A DNA stretch of 64,000 nt from Branchiostoma belcheri (GCF_001625305.1 NW_017803824.1:506189-570188); one strand, 5' to 3'. Counted from the first letter of the stretch, positions 51,141 to 62,715 are shown. Translations and numbers: made by a program. Notes: generated by a model from the sequence alone, not told the origin.

Positions 51141-53170
51141 ATATCAAAGAATGTTTAGACCTTAAAACTAGCAATATACGTGATATGTCAAAACCAACAT
51201 GTTGATTTATTCATGTACTTAAATTGTAGGCTAATTCATTTGTATCCATTTGTTTGTATAGGTGTAGAATACTAGTACCCTACGAAAGTAGCTGTACCTT
51301 TGTTGTGTCAATAAAGATTGTTTTGGGAACACTAATGAAAATGCAATTTCATTATGAAAAGGAATATACTTATGAATATGTGTAAGAACTAGTATAATGG
51401 TGTCCGCCACGAGAGAGCGTGGTGCAATTGTTTAAGAGGCATATTGACACAAAATTTGCTAGTACAGCTCCATAATGTAGGTTGCTTTACTAATGTAAGA
51501 AAAAAATGTATTGACATATTACAAAAGAAAACACGATGAATTGGTATGAAACAAAAACGACTTTTGAAAGGAAAAAGAGCCTAAATTCAGCCTACCTGTA
51601 TCATTATTACAATCGATGTAGAAATATATCTTAGAAATATAATTTACAATCTCAGATCTTAACTGTTAACGTGTTTTTGCTTGAGGCAAATGTTGAGAAA
51701 CATGTGGAGTTGTTTTGTTTGGTGGAAGGAACCTAAAGGTCGTACCGGGCGAGTACCGGCCTAACCCCGAACTTCCCTCGGGCAGAGTGACACCGAGCGC
51801 CCGACGGATTCTCTCAGAAGCCCCGGTGTTTCGGGTCGGTCAGGTTAACCCCGTCTTCGTCCCTGATTGCCAACAAAAATCACTCCCTTCCTTTCATGTT
51901 CCGGCGTCTACGAAAAGGACTTTACCAAGAAATCTCTAATAGGTTTTCTTTCTTTTCCTTTTCTTCCTAAATCTCATTTCGGAGCCCTTCAAAGTGTCTC
52001 CGGCTAGATTGTAAGAGGAGTTCGTAGCACATCGTGAAATGATTACGGTAACCATCCGCAGTCGGCGGAACCCTAGACGAGGGTAGTTGGCTTGGAGGCG
52101 GCGGGACACACAATTCAATTATACAATTAAGAAGTGGCGACAGCGACCAGCCGACATATTGGCTTGTTTAGTTCAAATTTGTACGCAATCTTCCTTTTGA
52201 AACTAGCGCTTCAGGACAAAATCTTTTGCACATCTACCTTTCATTAGCTCCACCGCTTTCCACTTTTGTCTCTGTGCGTTTGTCTGACAAAAAGAAAACG
52301 CAAGGTGTTTTTGGAGAGACACAGGCCGGTACTACTAGACACATGCATAGCTGTGATGGGCTTGTCAAAGAGATTTGTCTTGTCTCTATTTTTTCGTGAG
52401 AGGAATTTGGAGGCTTAGTGTCAAAAACGTTATGATAGGCGCGACGGTCTAAAATAGATAATTAGCCGGTCGTTTAGAGATTTTACCATATCAAAGGGGT
52501 TTGAGTTGCTTTTACCCTAAAATACAAACCGATGTCTCGTGCGTGTAGATTTTGTCTTTGCGTGTTGTGTTTTGTAGTCAAAAATAGTAAACGAAGAATG
52601 CGAAGAAAACTATCATTTTTCATTGGTTGTTCTTGGCTTTGTTTGAAGTCGCTACATGTCGTGGCGCAGTGCCAAAAATGTGAAGTCAAGATAGGCCGCA
52701 TGAAAGAAAAAACGCGCTTACAATTCATTTTGTAAATCATACTAGTATAAAAGTTGAGAAAAAAATCAATTCCATAACTATTGGTGACAAGGTACACTTT
52801 CCCTACGAGTGTTACTTTAATGTCATGAAAATGACAAGAAATAACGACATCCCTTATTTTCTTAGGAGAATCACATTCGACAATCACATACATGTCTATC
52901 AAAACCATGCAACGACAGAACAGAAATTTCCGACTAACAGCCCTTCATCTAACAATAATCTTTATCATAGCGTAATTTTTCATCATCTTCTAAATTCTAT
53001 TCTCATAATCCTGTTATGAGATGTGATCGGATTTGCCGCGGGTAACAAAAATGCCCATCCCCAGATTGCTGAGAGAAGTTAGTGTCTAATTGGTATCCTC
53101 TGATTCCGAGGATGATAAAAGCCCGCCACAGTTTACATGAGTGGCGCTAGGGGCGGGGATTTTACAGCCC
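51141..53170. other. HAND upstream spacer, no gene recognised
   Basis: Mostly AT-rich with a GC-rich patch at 51715-51870. It has fewer recognisable repeats than its surroundings, so it is a reasonable place to look for HAND enhancers, though no specific element is identified. Confidence 0.3.
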
Positions 53171-53417
53171 ACCCTCTAGCCTCCACCAGGCCTTTCTGTG
53201 GCGTTACAAATACATTCTTTAGTGACACACCAAAACGTACAGGGACTTTTGTATGGTCTTCTATAACTTAAGATCTAACAAAGTTAAATACATGTATGGA
53301 TAACTTCATCCTACGTAAAGAATACATGTGTAACGTTATATATATCAGTGATAACATTAAAGGTTTAACTATTCTCTAACATGTAATCTCTAAGATTGAA
53401 ACATTCTTTAATGTCGT

Positions 53418-53532
53418 TAGCCTCTACCAGGCTTCGGGAGTACTCTAGCAGACCAACTCCCCTGGCATGCTATCTCTCTATTTGGCCGATTTCTACTTGT
53501 TCTGGCCGCCTCCCAAAGCCTGATAGAGGCTA
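53418..53532. mobile_element. Foldback element family A with internal deletion
   Basis: Only ~25 bases of the left arm (tagcctctaccaggcttcgg) are joined to a nearly whole right arm (gaccaactcccctggcatgc ... gcctgatagaggcta). Confidence 0.8.
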
Positions 53533-53763
53533 TTTTGGGCGTGTTTTTTTAATAGGCTTTTTTATCGGGCTTTCTTTTTTGCACTGGTATCTTCACTTTT
53601 TTTTAAAATCTTTTTACGGGGTTGAGTGGGTAGGCATAAAAAGATACATGTAGCAGTGGAAAAAAAACCCTCTGTTTGGAGAACAAATTTCTCTCCCAAT
53701 TTGGCTAAATTTCTTCCTCCTTTTGAACCTTTTGAACCAGCGTTGTATGTTGCTGGTAGAGAC

Positions 53764-53920
53764 TAGTCTCCACCAAATTCCTTTTGCAGGCTGAATAAAT
53801 CGTAGAAATCGGCAAAAAAATTGTATTTTTAATTGGCCAGATAAGGTAGCCGGTCATAGAGGGTCCAGCAGCCGATTTCTGCGATTTATCTAGCCTGCAA
53901 AAGGAGTCTGGTGGAGACTA
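53764..53920. mobile_element. Foldback element family C, perfect 9-bp TSD
   Basis: tagtctccaccaaattcctt to aaggagtctggtggagacta; both flanks ggtagagac. The left flank is itself the right tip of another foldback remnant (gttgctggtagagac). Confidence 0.88.
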
Positions 53921-54035
53921 GGTAGAGACAACTCACCCCCCGCCAGCCACCCACGAGTTCGCACCAGTCTCCCAAGCACTGGGCGCAATTACTAAAGTAA
54001 ACAAGCCCGGTCGTTGGTGTTCCCGCGCCAAGTGG

Positions 54036-54212
54036 TAGCCTCCGTAGCAGGCTTATATAGAACTGGGGGGTTCGTGGTCTTCGGCTGTTTTCTGATTAGC
54101 CCAGTTCTAAAAAAACGGGGGTAATTAAACTTTGTTGTCTATTTGTAATCAGAAAATAGCACATAAAAAAAGAACATGAAGACCCCCAGTTTTTGGCATG
54201 CTGTGGAGGCTA
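54036..54212. mobile_element. Foldback element family B, perfect 9-bp TSD
   Basis: tagcctccgtagcaggctta to catgctgtggaggcta; both flanks gccaagtgg. Confidence 0.9.
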
Positions 54213-54527
54213 GCCAAGTGGGCCGAAGCGTAAACAAGAGGCGGGGCCATGCCGCCAATGGCGAGGGCTGACGCCGCCTGTCATTATTATCCGGCGCTAA
54301 TGCACGTAATTGTTGGTTTAGATTTAAGTGGGGAAATTGATTTAGCCCCTCGGCGGAAAGTTCAAATTCGATCGTTAACGAAATCATTTCGTATAACCAT
54401 AGTGTAGTTTAGCGTGAAAGTTCATCTGTGTTGGTACAAGTCATTATGAAATAAAGACTAAACGCAGTCCCAATTCATTGTTGTGTTGGCAGTTAAAGTT
54501 TAGTCTTTATTTCACATAGTGTAATAC

Positions 54528-54690
54528 GTTATTCAAGAAAACAGTTACTCAAGCAACTGGAGAGATTTCGAGAAAACTGTCAGACATTTCAAGTGGCAGC
54601 CACTACTTTTTGGCAAAAGCTAGAGTAACTGTTTTCTTCAGTATCTCATTACATGGATGTCTTACCGTTCATCGATATAACGTTATTGCT
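54528..54690. repeat. Dispersed repeat H
   Basis: gttactcaagcaactggaga, gtcagacatttcaagtggca and ggatgtcttaccgttcatcg in family order. Confidence 0.5.
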
Positions 54691-55259
54691 TTGTTTGCAC
54701 ACTTTTCTTTACTTTACAGTCTACAGTATCTTTATGCTAGGTAAGTGCTATATAAATGTTCGTGCCTTTTCCTAACTAATATGTTCTTTGTCAACGCAGT
54801 CTAAAAAAAAATAGCGTACGGGCAAGCAAGTCTTGCAGTAATTCGAGAACTTTCTTGGAAATGCGGTTCGAAATTTACCCAGTTCTAGCCTGTCTTTTGA
54901 TATGTTTACAAGTATTTTTCTAAGCCTTCCCCACGTGCAAACAATTAGTATTGAAATTAGTAATTAAAAGCAATCACTATTAGCTTCTCGTAATCGTTAT
55001 TAAAGGCAGGTAAAAAACCGCGACGGCTTCTCAAAGAGGTTAAGAACAAAATTAAAGGAAACCTTCGCCGCCAGTTTGTTCTGCAGATGTGCGACAGATT
55101 ACAGGGATTACAAATTACATGTATGTTTTGTATCTCTAATATAAAACAGCGCAGTATTTAAGTCTTATTAAGATATGTAGAACTCCTTAGCATTGTTAGA
55201 GTCAATGACGTAAATATGAGTCTTGATATGTAGTACTGCCTAAGAACTTGCCATAAGTT

Positions 55260-55400
55260 TATAATCTCAAAGCAGATCTTTCGGTGGCTGCAAAGACAGT
55301 ATCAAATTGGCGGTTTGCCAGGCAGTTACCATTTCTCACCCAAGGCTGGAGTAAAAAAAAAGTTACCAGTACAAAAAAGAGAGCCCGATAAAAACGCATA
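55260..55400. repeat. Relative of the foldback element at 4933
   Basis: ataatctcaaagcagatctt, caaagacagtatcaaattgg and aaagagagcccgataaa match 47345-47470. Confidence 0.55.
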
Positions 55401-55479
55401 AAACACACCAAAAAAAAGTCGAAACCTAAACCTCAGCTTGGAGAGTAATACAAGTCTGTCTGTATCTGTATCTGTATAG

Positions 55480-55680
55480 CTTCGCAGGCACGCGGCACGG
55501 CGGCAGCTGGCTACATCACACCGAACGACTTGTTACACCTTACCCTTGAACATCTAACTCTAAACACTGTTCAAAGCTATCTAATGACAATGCCCCTACT
55601 GTACTTGGTGACTACAGCGAGTTCCACTCTGCGATAGTTCTAGGAAAGGAAAATTTTGAAAACTTAAAAATAAAAGTTTG
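55480..55680 (-). mobile_element. LINE reverse-transcriptase tail (fragment 2)
   Basis: The minus strand reads PRTIAEWNSL then, after a stop, SLDSFEQCLELDVQG. It matches fragment 1 at 50630 along ~180 bp, including the acgcggc.cggcggca 3' flank. It ends roughly 230 bp upstream of the HAND TATA box. Confidence 0.68.
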
Positions 55681-55699
55681 GCTTGACATGACACGAAAC

Positions 55700-56365
55700 T
55701 TTTGCGACGGACCCTCCATCGCAGTTCCCAGCCGCAGCGGCCCGGCTGCATCCGGGTTCTTTCGCGTGAGTGTGCAGGGCTGTAGCTGTAGACTGGCGAC
55801 TGTGGAGGGCGGCAGGAGACGGCGTCATCGCGGGTCGTCACTCACACACCGCGGCGTGACCCGGCCCTGCCCCTCCGCACAACCAACCAACCCTCCCTCC
55901 CTCCCGCCTATAAAACACGTCAGCGAGCCGTCACAGCTCAGTCGGGGTCGAGAGAGGCTAAGAGAGAGGACCTCCTGTTGTCCTCTAGTATCTGATCTGA
56001 CCACCGCACGTTCTGACCAACCAACCATTCCGATGTTCTTCAGTCGTTGTATCTGTACATGGTGATCATATAGACAAGTTCTAACGCTGCAGTTCCGTTC
56101 GCCGCCGCTAGGGGAATCCTGTTGGTTGCTGAATCAGTCCGTACCTGACGTCCCATGCACCAGTACCAGTAGGGAGGCTTAGCCTGGAGTCAGGACGGAC
56201 GTGCGCTGCTGACATCTCCTCTTCATCCGCGAGTCCCGTCGCCGCAAACGACTTCCTCCTGCTGCCAGCTGATGCTTGGACGTTGCTGATATTTTAGTCT
56301 TGTGATATAGAAAAGGAAGGATTTTAAGTACGCTGTGCGCTGGTTTAGTGCTAGGATAAGTCGCG
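55700..56365 (+). promoter_or_regulatory. HAND: HAND core promoter region and 5' leader
   Basis: A CpG-rich region begins near 55690. TATAAAA is at 55909-55915 and an initiator-like TCAGTC at 55938-55943, 29 bp further on, which places +1 near 55940. The ~426-nt unspliced leader has at least four short upstream ORFs, starting at 56033, 56059, 56155 and 56272, all closed before the main ATG. Confidence 0.75.
55909..55915 (+). promoter_or_regulatory. HAND: HAND TATA box
   Basis: The perfect TATAAAA follows cctcccgcc. Its spacing to the TCAGTC initiator is canonical. Confidence 0.75.
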
Positions 56366-56986
56366 ATGAGTCTGGTCGGAGGTTACGCGATTCATCCCGT
56401 GACGGCCTCGCACCACCACCACGGCGAGCCCTACCCGGCCTTCCCGCCCGGCCCCTGCCGCCCAGAGGACTCCCCCTACACCTACACGGGCTGGGCCTTC
56501 GCCGCGCAGGCCACCGAGCTCTCCCCGATGTCGCCCGACCAGTACTCCGTCAACGGCTACAGCCCGATGTCGAGCCCGTCCGTCAGCCCGCCGGACTATC
56601 CCACCCGCCACCATCGGGGCCACGAGACGTTTCCCCCGCCGAACGGCTTCCACCATCACCACCACCACGGGCACCACCTCAACGGGGTCCACCACCACGG
56701 CGCGCCGCTCAAGCGGCCCAGGGGCTCCGCCAACAAGAAGGAGAGGAGGAGAACGCAGAGCATCAACTCGGCGTTCGCGGAACTCAGAGATCGGATCCCC
56801 AACGTCCCAGCCGACACGAAACTGTCTAAGATCAAGACACTGAGGCTAGCGACGTCTTACATAGCCTACCTCATGGACGTACTAAACAAGCCCGAGGGTC
56901 AAGGGACGGGCACCGGGGACGCTTCGGGCTTCCAGGCCGACCTGAAAAAGATGGACTCACGGGACGACAGCAGACGAGAAGACATG
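56366..56986 (+). CDS. HAND: HAND exon 1 (N-terminus and bHLH)
   Basis: ATG in gtcgcgATGag; 207 codons ending REDM, then donor gtaagt at 56987 (phase 0). The open frame continues seven codons into the intron to a TAA at 57008, so it overstates the exon. GC-rich with His runs. Confidence 0.95.
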
Positions 56987-59564
56987 GTAAGTTTCCAAGC
57001 TCCTTTTTAATTTTATTTGTACAAATTTCTACCTCCTTCTACTTCCATAAAAGATATATAGACACCTTCCTACTCCACTGAAACTGACACACTATTTTCA
57101 TGACACAAGCCTGAAATTTTCTGTGTATCCTTTACACAAAACATTCAAGTATTGTGAATAGAAAACATGCAAGTTTCAGGTATCCTTCTATAAAGGATAT
57201 CCCATAGAAATCATGTTGGGTAGTTCTTGTAGTACCTGATGTCGGGTTGTAGAGTGGACTTGTGGGTTGGCCGGTGAAAAATGTAAACACACACAGCATG
57301 GCGGACTGCGTGCGTGTGTCGTCACTCCTACTGAAGGTGACTCATACCCCACGGCGGAAAGGGTCGTATTTTCCCAATAAACACGCACAAATGCTTTACA
57401 ACTTCCACATTTAATAAAACGTCGGGTTTACACTCATTTATGGCGAGGATTTGGGGGCATAAACAACTGTCTGTTCGTGGAAAAACACCCGGTGCGTGTC
57501 TGGTGCGTGAACGGTTTCGGAGCCTGCTTGGGTGTGCGCTTGTGGTGGGTGTATGTTCTAACCCGCATGGCATCTTCTAATGGCTGCTCGGCAAATTGCA
57601 CAAGAAGCCACAAAAATGTCCCTCCGCCCCAAACAAAAGATAGTCAAACCTTTAGCACCAGGAAATCATGTGTGTGTAATGTTTAAAAGCCTGTTTGTTG
57701 AATGAGAGTTCTATAATAGAGATATATCTGGTCATGAAAGGCTGAAAGAGCGATTGTTGTATCTTCATCAAGCATTCTAGAAAAACACAAAAGGCGGAAA
57801 TAACCATCAGATGTACTTGAAAGCTTACAGAGATAAGGTACACCCCTTTTAAAAATAATATTTGAAACCACCTTTTTGAAAACGATTGAGATTCTGTACA
57901 AAATGATACAAATACCCTGTCATAAAACGACACAATTTCATAAGGTTATGTTATGATCTATAAACAATTGTAGCTTGCGTTATGGTGGTCTATGTTTTGA
58001 TGATATTAAACGTATTTTTTGTGCTTGTTGCGAAGAAAGGAAGAATATACCAGTGTGTGAGTTGAAACGTTCATCTGGTGAAATTGAGCTACGTGGACAA
58101 AAAGAGTCAAGTCACGATAAGAGCGCTCACATACAGTTTTAGGTCCAGGAGGATATTGTCATGTAAAGAGCAAAAGTCCTTTCTAAAAATTAATTTTCCT
58201 GCGTTTCCAGATTACAGAAACTGTACTAATTGGTTCTTAGTGTGCGGGATTATACGCTAGATAGTCGGAATCCACGGGGAGAGTGGGTCTGTAATATCAT
58301 ACAGCGTATAAACTAGAGAGGGAACATATGGTCGACTTTGTCAGCCATCTTTCAATGGAGACCCACTGATAGCAGCGACGCCGCTAATCACGAGTGCTTA
58401 ATTCTTTACAGATAGATTGACTGAAGATAGCGCCTTATTTAAGAACACTCACGTTTGAGTTATTGTTGCGATTTCAGTACGTCTTTTTCCCACTGTAGAT
58501 TCTGTCTTTCTTTTTACTTTGGCACGCGGTAGGGGTATGCAAGGTCCTTGGTAGTAAGACCAGGGGTGTGTTGTAATATAAAATGGTGGCGCTCCTAGTT
58601 GTAGAAATATTAGGGGACGTTGGGGTCGGGGTGGGGCGTCGGTTAGGACAACTTCTCCGCCCCCCAAAGGGCCACTGACGAGAAGCCACACACGATTCGG
58701 GAGGGGTTATTATTTTTGTTGTTTATCTTTTGCGTGTGGGGTTTGTTGTTGTCCCGCTGTGTCTGATATCATCAGTCATTTCACAGAAAGACGTCTGTTG
58801 GTGCAACAAACGGTTGTTGTTGTTGGTTAGATACTGTGTTTCACTAGACTAATAAAAACTTACACAAAATTCCGTTCAACTTGTAGAAAAGCTACGCACT
58901 GTCTTTGACACATATTATATATTGAGAAAGATATTGAGACGTGTATGTGACAAAATTGACCACATGCATGTCCCCAGAAATATGAGGTAACCAACCATTG
59001 TTAGTTATATGTATGTTTTACAAATGTAAACTTACACAAAATTCGCTTCAACGTACAACTGAACCTACGCAGTATCTTTGACACATATATCCGAGAAAAG
59101 ATATGAAGACACGTAGCTGACAAAATTGACCACAAGCATGTCCCCAGAAATATTAGGTAACCAACCTTTGTCAGGTATACGTGTGTTATGTATAAGTGTA
59201 AAATTACACAAAATTCGCCTCAACATACAACTGAACCTACGCAGTGTATTTTATACATATACCCGAGAAAGATATGAAGACACGTAGGTGACAAAATTGA
59301 CCACACATGTGCCCTGGACCATTCAACAGACAAAGACGTGCAGTGTAACAATGACATTACATACATACTGTTCACGCTTGTCTAAATTTGTTAGGATTAT
59401 GATATTACTGTTTAAAGTTTGATTCCCTTGGAGAGGATTCTGTGATGTTCAAGCTTGTGTCTGTAGATACTACACAAAAGAGGTAATTCGCAGCCCAACC
59501 GTTTCGCTCAGTTTTTGCCCAATCCAAAGCTTCTAGTTCTACGATCTCTTTCTCTGTCTGTCTG

Positions 59565-59626
<62 letters not shown>

Positions 59627-60740
59627 ACACACATATTGCTACTTACTTTGAAGACATGTAAGCCATTCCCAAGTCTTTTATAGTAAAAGAAGGATCGCCC
59701 AAATACCGTGAAATTGCAAAGAAAGGACCAGAATTGTTCGCTAATCCCGTACAGCCAATGCTCGAGATGTGGAACTCAGATAGACAAAATATGCTTTAGT
59801 GCAGCCATGTTTAATATCTTCTTGACCTAAACCCCTTTTTTGCAATTCTTTCATCAAGGAGAAAAAGCTACTGGCTACTACGAACCAATACAAAACTGCA
59901 TTATTGTCATTTGTATGATAAAGAATAAAGTTAAAAACGCTTTGGAGTAAAACACCACTCATTGTTTCTATACATACAACATACATTCAGGAAACGTAGA
60001 TACTTTCATACATAGCTTGTTATGCTTATAAGCGATAGTACATTCTTTCTGAGAATAATAAGAGGTAGCAAAAAGGAAGCCATGAGACAAAAATGTTAGT
60101 CATCAGCGATGCTTTCATCAATTTCTCAGAGACGTCGGTGTCTCTTCTGAAGTCATTATTGCCTCACCTTTGTGGTTTGGGCCACAGCCACGCAAATTAG
60201 CTCACGTACTACTTCCCTTCAATACATTGTACCGAAGACACTAAAGTAACAGTTACGTTACTCAAGCAGCTGGATAGATTTGAAAACGGTCAGACGTTTC
60301 ATGCAGCATCTAGTACCTTTCGTCAGTGACTGGAGTAGTGGATGCTACCTATATATATATATATATATATATAGTTGTTTGAGCAACTGTTACTTTTGTA
60401 TCTCATTACCTGGATGTCTAACCTTCGTTGGATAGATTTTGAAAACTGTCAGACGTTTCAAGTAACATCCACTACTTTTCGTCAGTGACTAGTGCGTAGA
60501 TGATGCTACCTGAAACGTCTGGCCGTTTTGAAGATCTATCCAGTTGCTTGTGTAACGTTAATGTTGGTATCTCATTACCTGTATGTCTAACCTTCATTTA
60601 CGCATCGTACTAAAGATTAACGCTTTCTTTTCCTTCCTCTGCAGGGCTCCATCTTACAATCTAGTATCAAGAGCGAGAAGAAGTCGAAGGGAAGAACGGG
60701 CTGGCCGCAGCACGTTTGGGCGTTGGAACTCAAGCCTTGA
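56366..60740 (+). CDS. HAND: HAND bHLH transcription factor (complete, 2 exons)
   Basis: Exons 56366-56996 region and 60645-60740 (exon 1 precisely 56366-56986) encode 238 residues. The N-terminus [12 protein letters not shown] matches HAND1/HAND2 starts, followed by His-rich, Pro/Ser-rich sequence. The bHLH lies at about 120-175: basic region [18 protein letters not shown], loop [12 protein letters not shown], helix 2 [18 protein letters not shown]. Thr130 and Ser132, the helix-1 phospho-switch residues of the family, are present. The C-terminus [16 protein letters not shown] matches HAND2 closely. HAND proteins dimerise with E proteins and regulate heart, lateral-mesoderm and neural-crest-derived programs in vertebrates; the amphioxus roles cannot be read from sequence. 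It is the single-copy pre-duplication type. Confidence 0.96.
58859..59315 (+). repeat. Three-copy 172-bp tandem repeat in the HAND intron
   Basis: ttacacaaaattc...gaacctacgcagt.t...gagaaagatat...gacacgta...tgacaaaattgaccaca...atgtcccc starts at 58859, 59031 and 59203, an exact 172-bp spacing. The third copy is truncated. Confidence 0.9.
59567..59624 (+). repeat. (CT)n microsatellite
   Basis: About 28 ct units within the HAND intron. The RE-repeat frame on the minus strand is an artefact. Confidence 0.97.
60241..60600. repeat. Inverted cluster of repeat H with (AT)n centre
   Basis: At least three copies of the gtcagacgtttca...ttcgtcagtgact / gtagtggatgctacc module lie in alternating orientation around a (ta)n tract at 60350-60373. 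The cluster ends ~45 bp before HAND exon 2. Confidence 0.75.
60645..60740 (+). CDS. HAND: HAND exon 2 (conserved C-terminus)
   Basis: The acceptor cctctgcag, then [31 protein letters not shown] and TGA at 60738-60740. A longer open frame over the same bases (60583-60837) is in a different phase and shows no family similarity. Confidence 0.95.
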   Translation, partial: GSILQSSIKSEKKSKGRTGWPQHVWALELKP

Positions 60741-62012
60741 GAAACGAACTTGTACAATATCACCAAAACCTGCTACGTCTACTTTGGGAACTACAAGAAC
60801 TGTGCTTCGCATCTTAAAGAAACCAAGCTGGCCTTGAGCACAAGAAGGAGGATACGCGCCTTCAAGAAGCTTCTACGGCAAACCACACACGGAGAGGAAA
60901 TGTTGTAAGTAACTCCAGAGAGAAAGGAGAGAACGAGCTAACGGATATGTAGAGAGGACAGACCCCACAGTCGGTCGGCACTGAAAGACTCTCTTCCGTG
61001 GTGGGTAAGAAACGTTTCCGTAGCGTGTAGCCAGTAAGAGTTTCCCCAAGATAAAAACACTACGAACTCATGTCCTCTCCTTCCCAAACGTCGAAAACGC
61101 TAAAAGCCTTTCTGTGGAACTAGACGGGCGTGGGGAAACGACGCTTTTTGCAGGACACAAACTGAAACATGTATAGAGATATCTATATACCGCTGAAGAC
61201 TGAAAGAAAGAGAGATTATACTGGAATCAAATGCCGTTTTGTGAAGATTCCTTCGATGCTTGTTCGGGCTAGCCTTGTTTTTGGTATGAGTCTACAAACA
61301 CCATACTGCATTCATTTCCAAGATTATTTAGCAGTGTATATTCAGTGACCAACTTTATATGCCATTCGGAACTGTGGAACGATTCATAAAAGTCCTATTT
61401 TTGTACTTTTCTTTGTGTAAAAAATATAGGCATTTAGTAAAAAAATTATAGTTACTATTAAGTGTTTACAAAATATATGTACAGATTTATAGTATTTATT
61501 TGAAGAACGACGATTGTGAAATGCTTACTTTTGCTTCACAAAAATGCGATGTTATAGTTAGTTTCATACTTTTATAGTTATTAGTTAGAAACTGTTTTTC
61601 TCGCAGATTTAAACTGCTTGGCATTAAGTTGAGCTTAGTGCGGATTCTCTCCAACGCTTTTGTAAAGGTTTAACAGAACCTGCGAAACATAAAACTCGTC
61701 ATACACTTGTTATGTAGTTACACAAACCGAGCTTTTGTATCGCTACATCTCCTGGTCACGTCTGCCATTTTTATCCTGCGGCTTTTTAACTGTCACACCA
61801 AAAATACACGCTGAGATGTTTCATTCTGATTTCGTTCAAGTGTGTCTTTTGTGGTCCTTCTCTCAAAGTAACTAGTACATAACCCTTTGAATGTACACAG
61901 ACAAACTACTACAAGGCATAGACAACAGCTAGAAGTGGTTGTGTGTCAGAGAAAAAGGCGCGAAAACGACTTTGTTGTGTGAGAGAAAAAGCGGCACGAA
62001 AACATAATGTTA
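60741..62012 (+). other. HAND: HAND 3' UTR and flank
   Basis: Initially mixed composition, then AT-rich from ~61380 with ttatagttattagttag-type tracts, as in long 3' UTRs. No AATAAA stands out, so the end is not placed. Confidence 0.45.
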
Positions 62013-62021
62013 TGATTCGTT

Positions 62022-62195
62022 TAGTCTCCGGAGCAGGCTTATAGAACTGGGGGTTTGGTGGGCTTCGGCTGTTTTCTGATTAGCCCAGTTCTAAAACGGG
62101 GGTAAACCAGACCGGCTATGTTGTCTATATGCAATCAGAAAATAGCACATAAAAGATCCTGAAGACCCCCAGTTTTTGGCGTGCTATGGAGGCTA
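62022..62195. mobile_element. Foldback element family B, perfect 9-bp TSD
   Basis: tagtctccggagcaggctta to cgtgctatggaggcta; both flanks tgattcgtt. Confidence 0.9.
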
Positions 62196-62715
62196 TGATT
62201 CGTTACTCTGGTCGTTTTTCGTGCCTTGACCTCTGAGAGTGAATGCGGTGCCAGCTCAACGGATCTGCTCTCCCCTTTGTTTGGTTCAGACGGGAGTCGA
62301 GATTACTATCATACACATTAGCTGCAGGGAAGACATTTTTATCTCCCGACTGTGCGCCTCCATTGTTCGCCAGCCTTTTGTGTGGGGAAACGTCGCCATG
62401 TGTTTGGGGCTTGCCGCTCTAATGTACAGTGAACTTGTCTCATGAAGACCGAGAATTTTTGCCTACAATTTGATGTAATTTACCACCTGCAAAATTGCTT
62501 AAACTCGTTCATCCGAAGCAATACTTTTTATTTGCTAGCGGACTTATTGTTGGAGTAGAAAATTGTTTGTTTAAAAGCGTTATTTTACTATGAGTAAAGA
62601 AGTTGCTCTGTTGCTTACTAGCTGTATAACATTTCTTGCAATCGTGCCAATCAAAAATACTACTAGTAATGTATGCCCTCAAACCTTTTGTAATCCTACA
62701 CCACGGCAACTATAT

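Larger units (their letters stand above)
56987..60644 (+). other. HAND: HAND intron
   Basis: A 3.66-kb GT-AG intron. It holds the 172-bp tandem repeat (58859-59315), a (CT)n tract and a cluster of repeat H next to exon 2. The 57000-58800 part is largely free of the window's common repeats. Confidence 0.85.

Noticed and set aside
55688-56065. 125-codon ORF upstream of HAND
   Set aside because: It runs across the TATA box and start site, so most of it is promoter; only its last few codons could act as a leader uORF.
56335-56829. 164-codon Pro/Arg-rich ORF overlapping HAND exon 1
   Set aside because: Out-of-frame translation of GC-rich coding sequence; the HAND frame has full family similarity.
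60583-60837. 84-codon plus-strand ORF over HAND exon 2
   Set aside because: Wrong frame. The phase-0 splice from exon 1 gives the HAND-specific C-terminus [12 protein letters not shown] in another frame.
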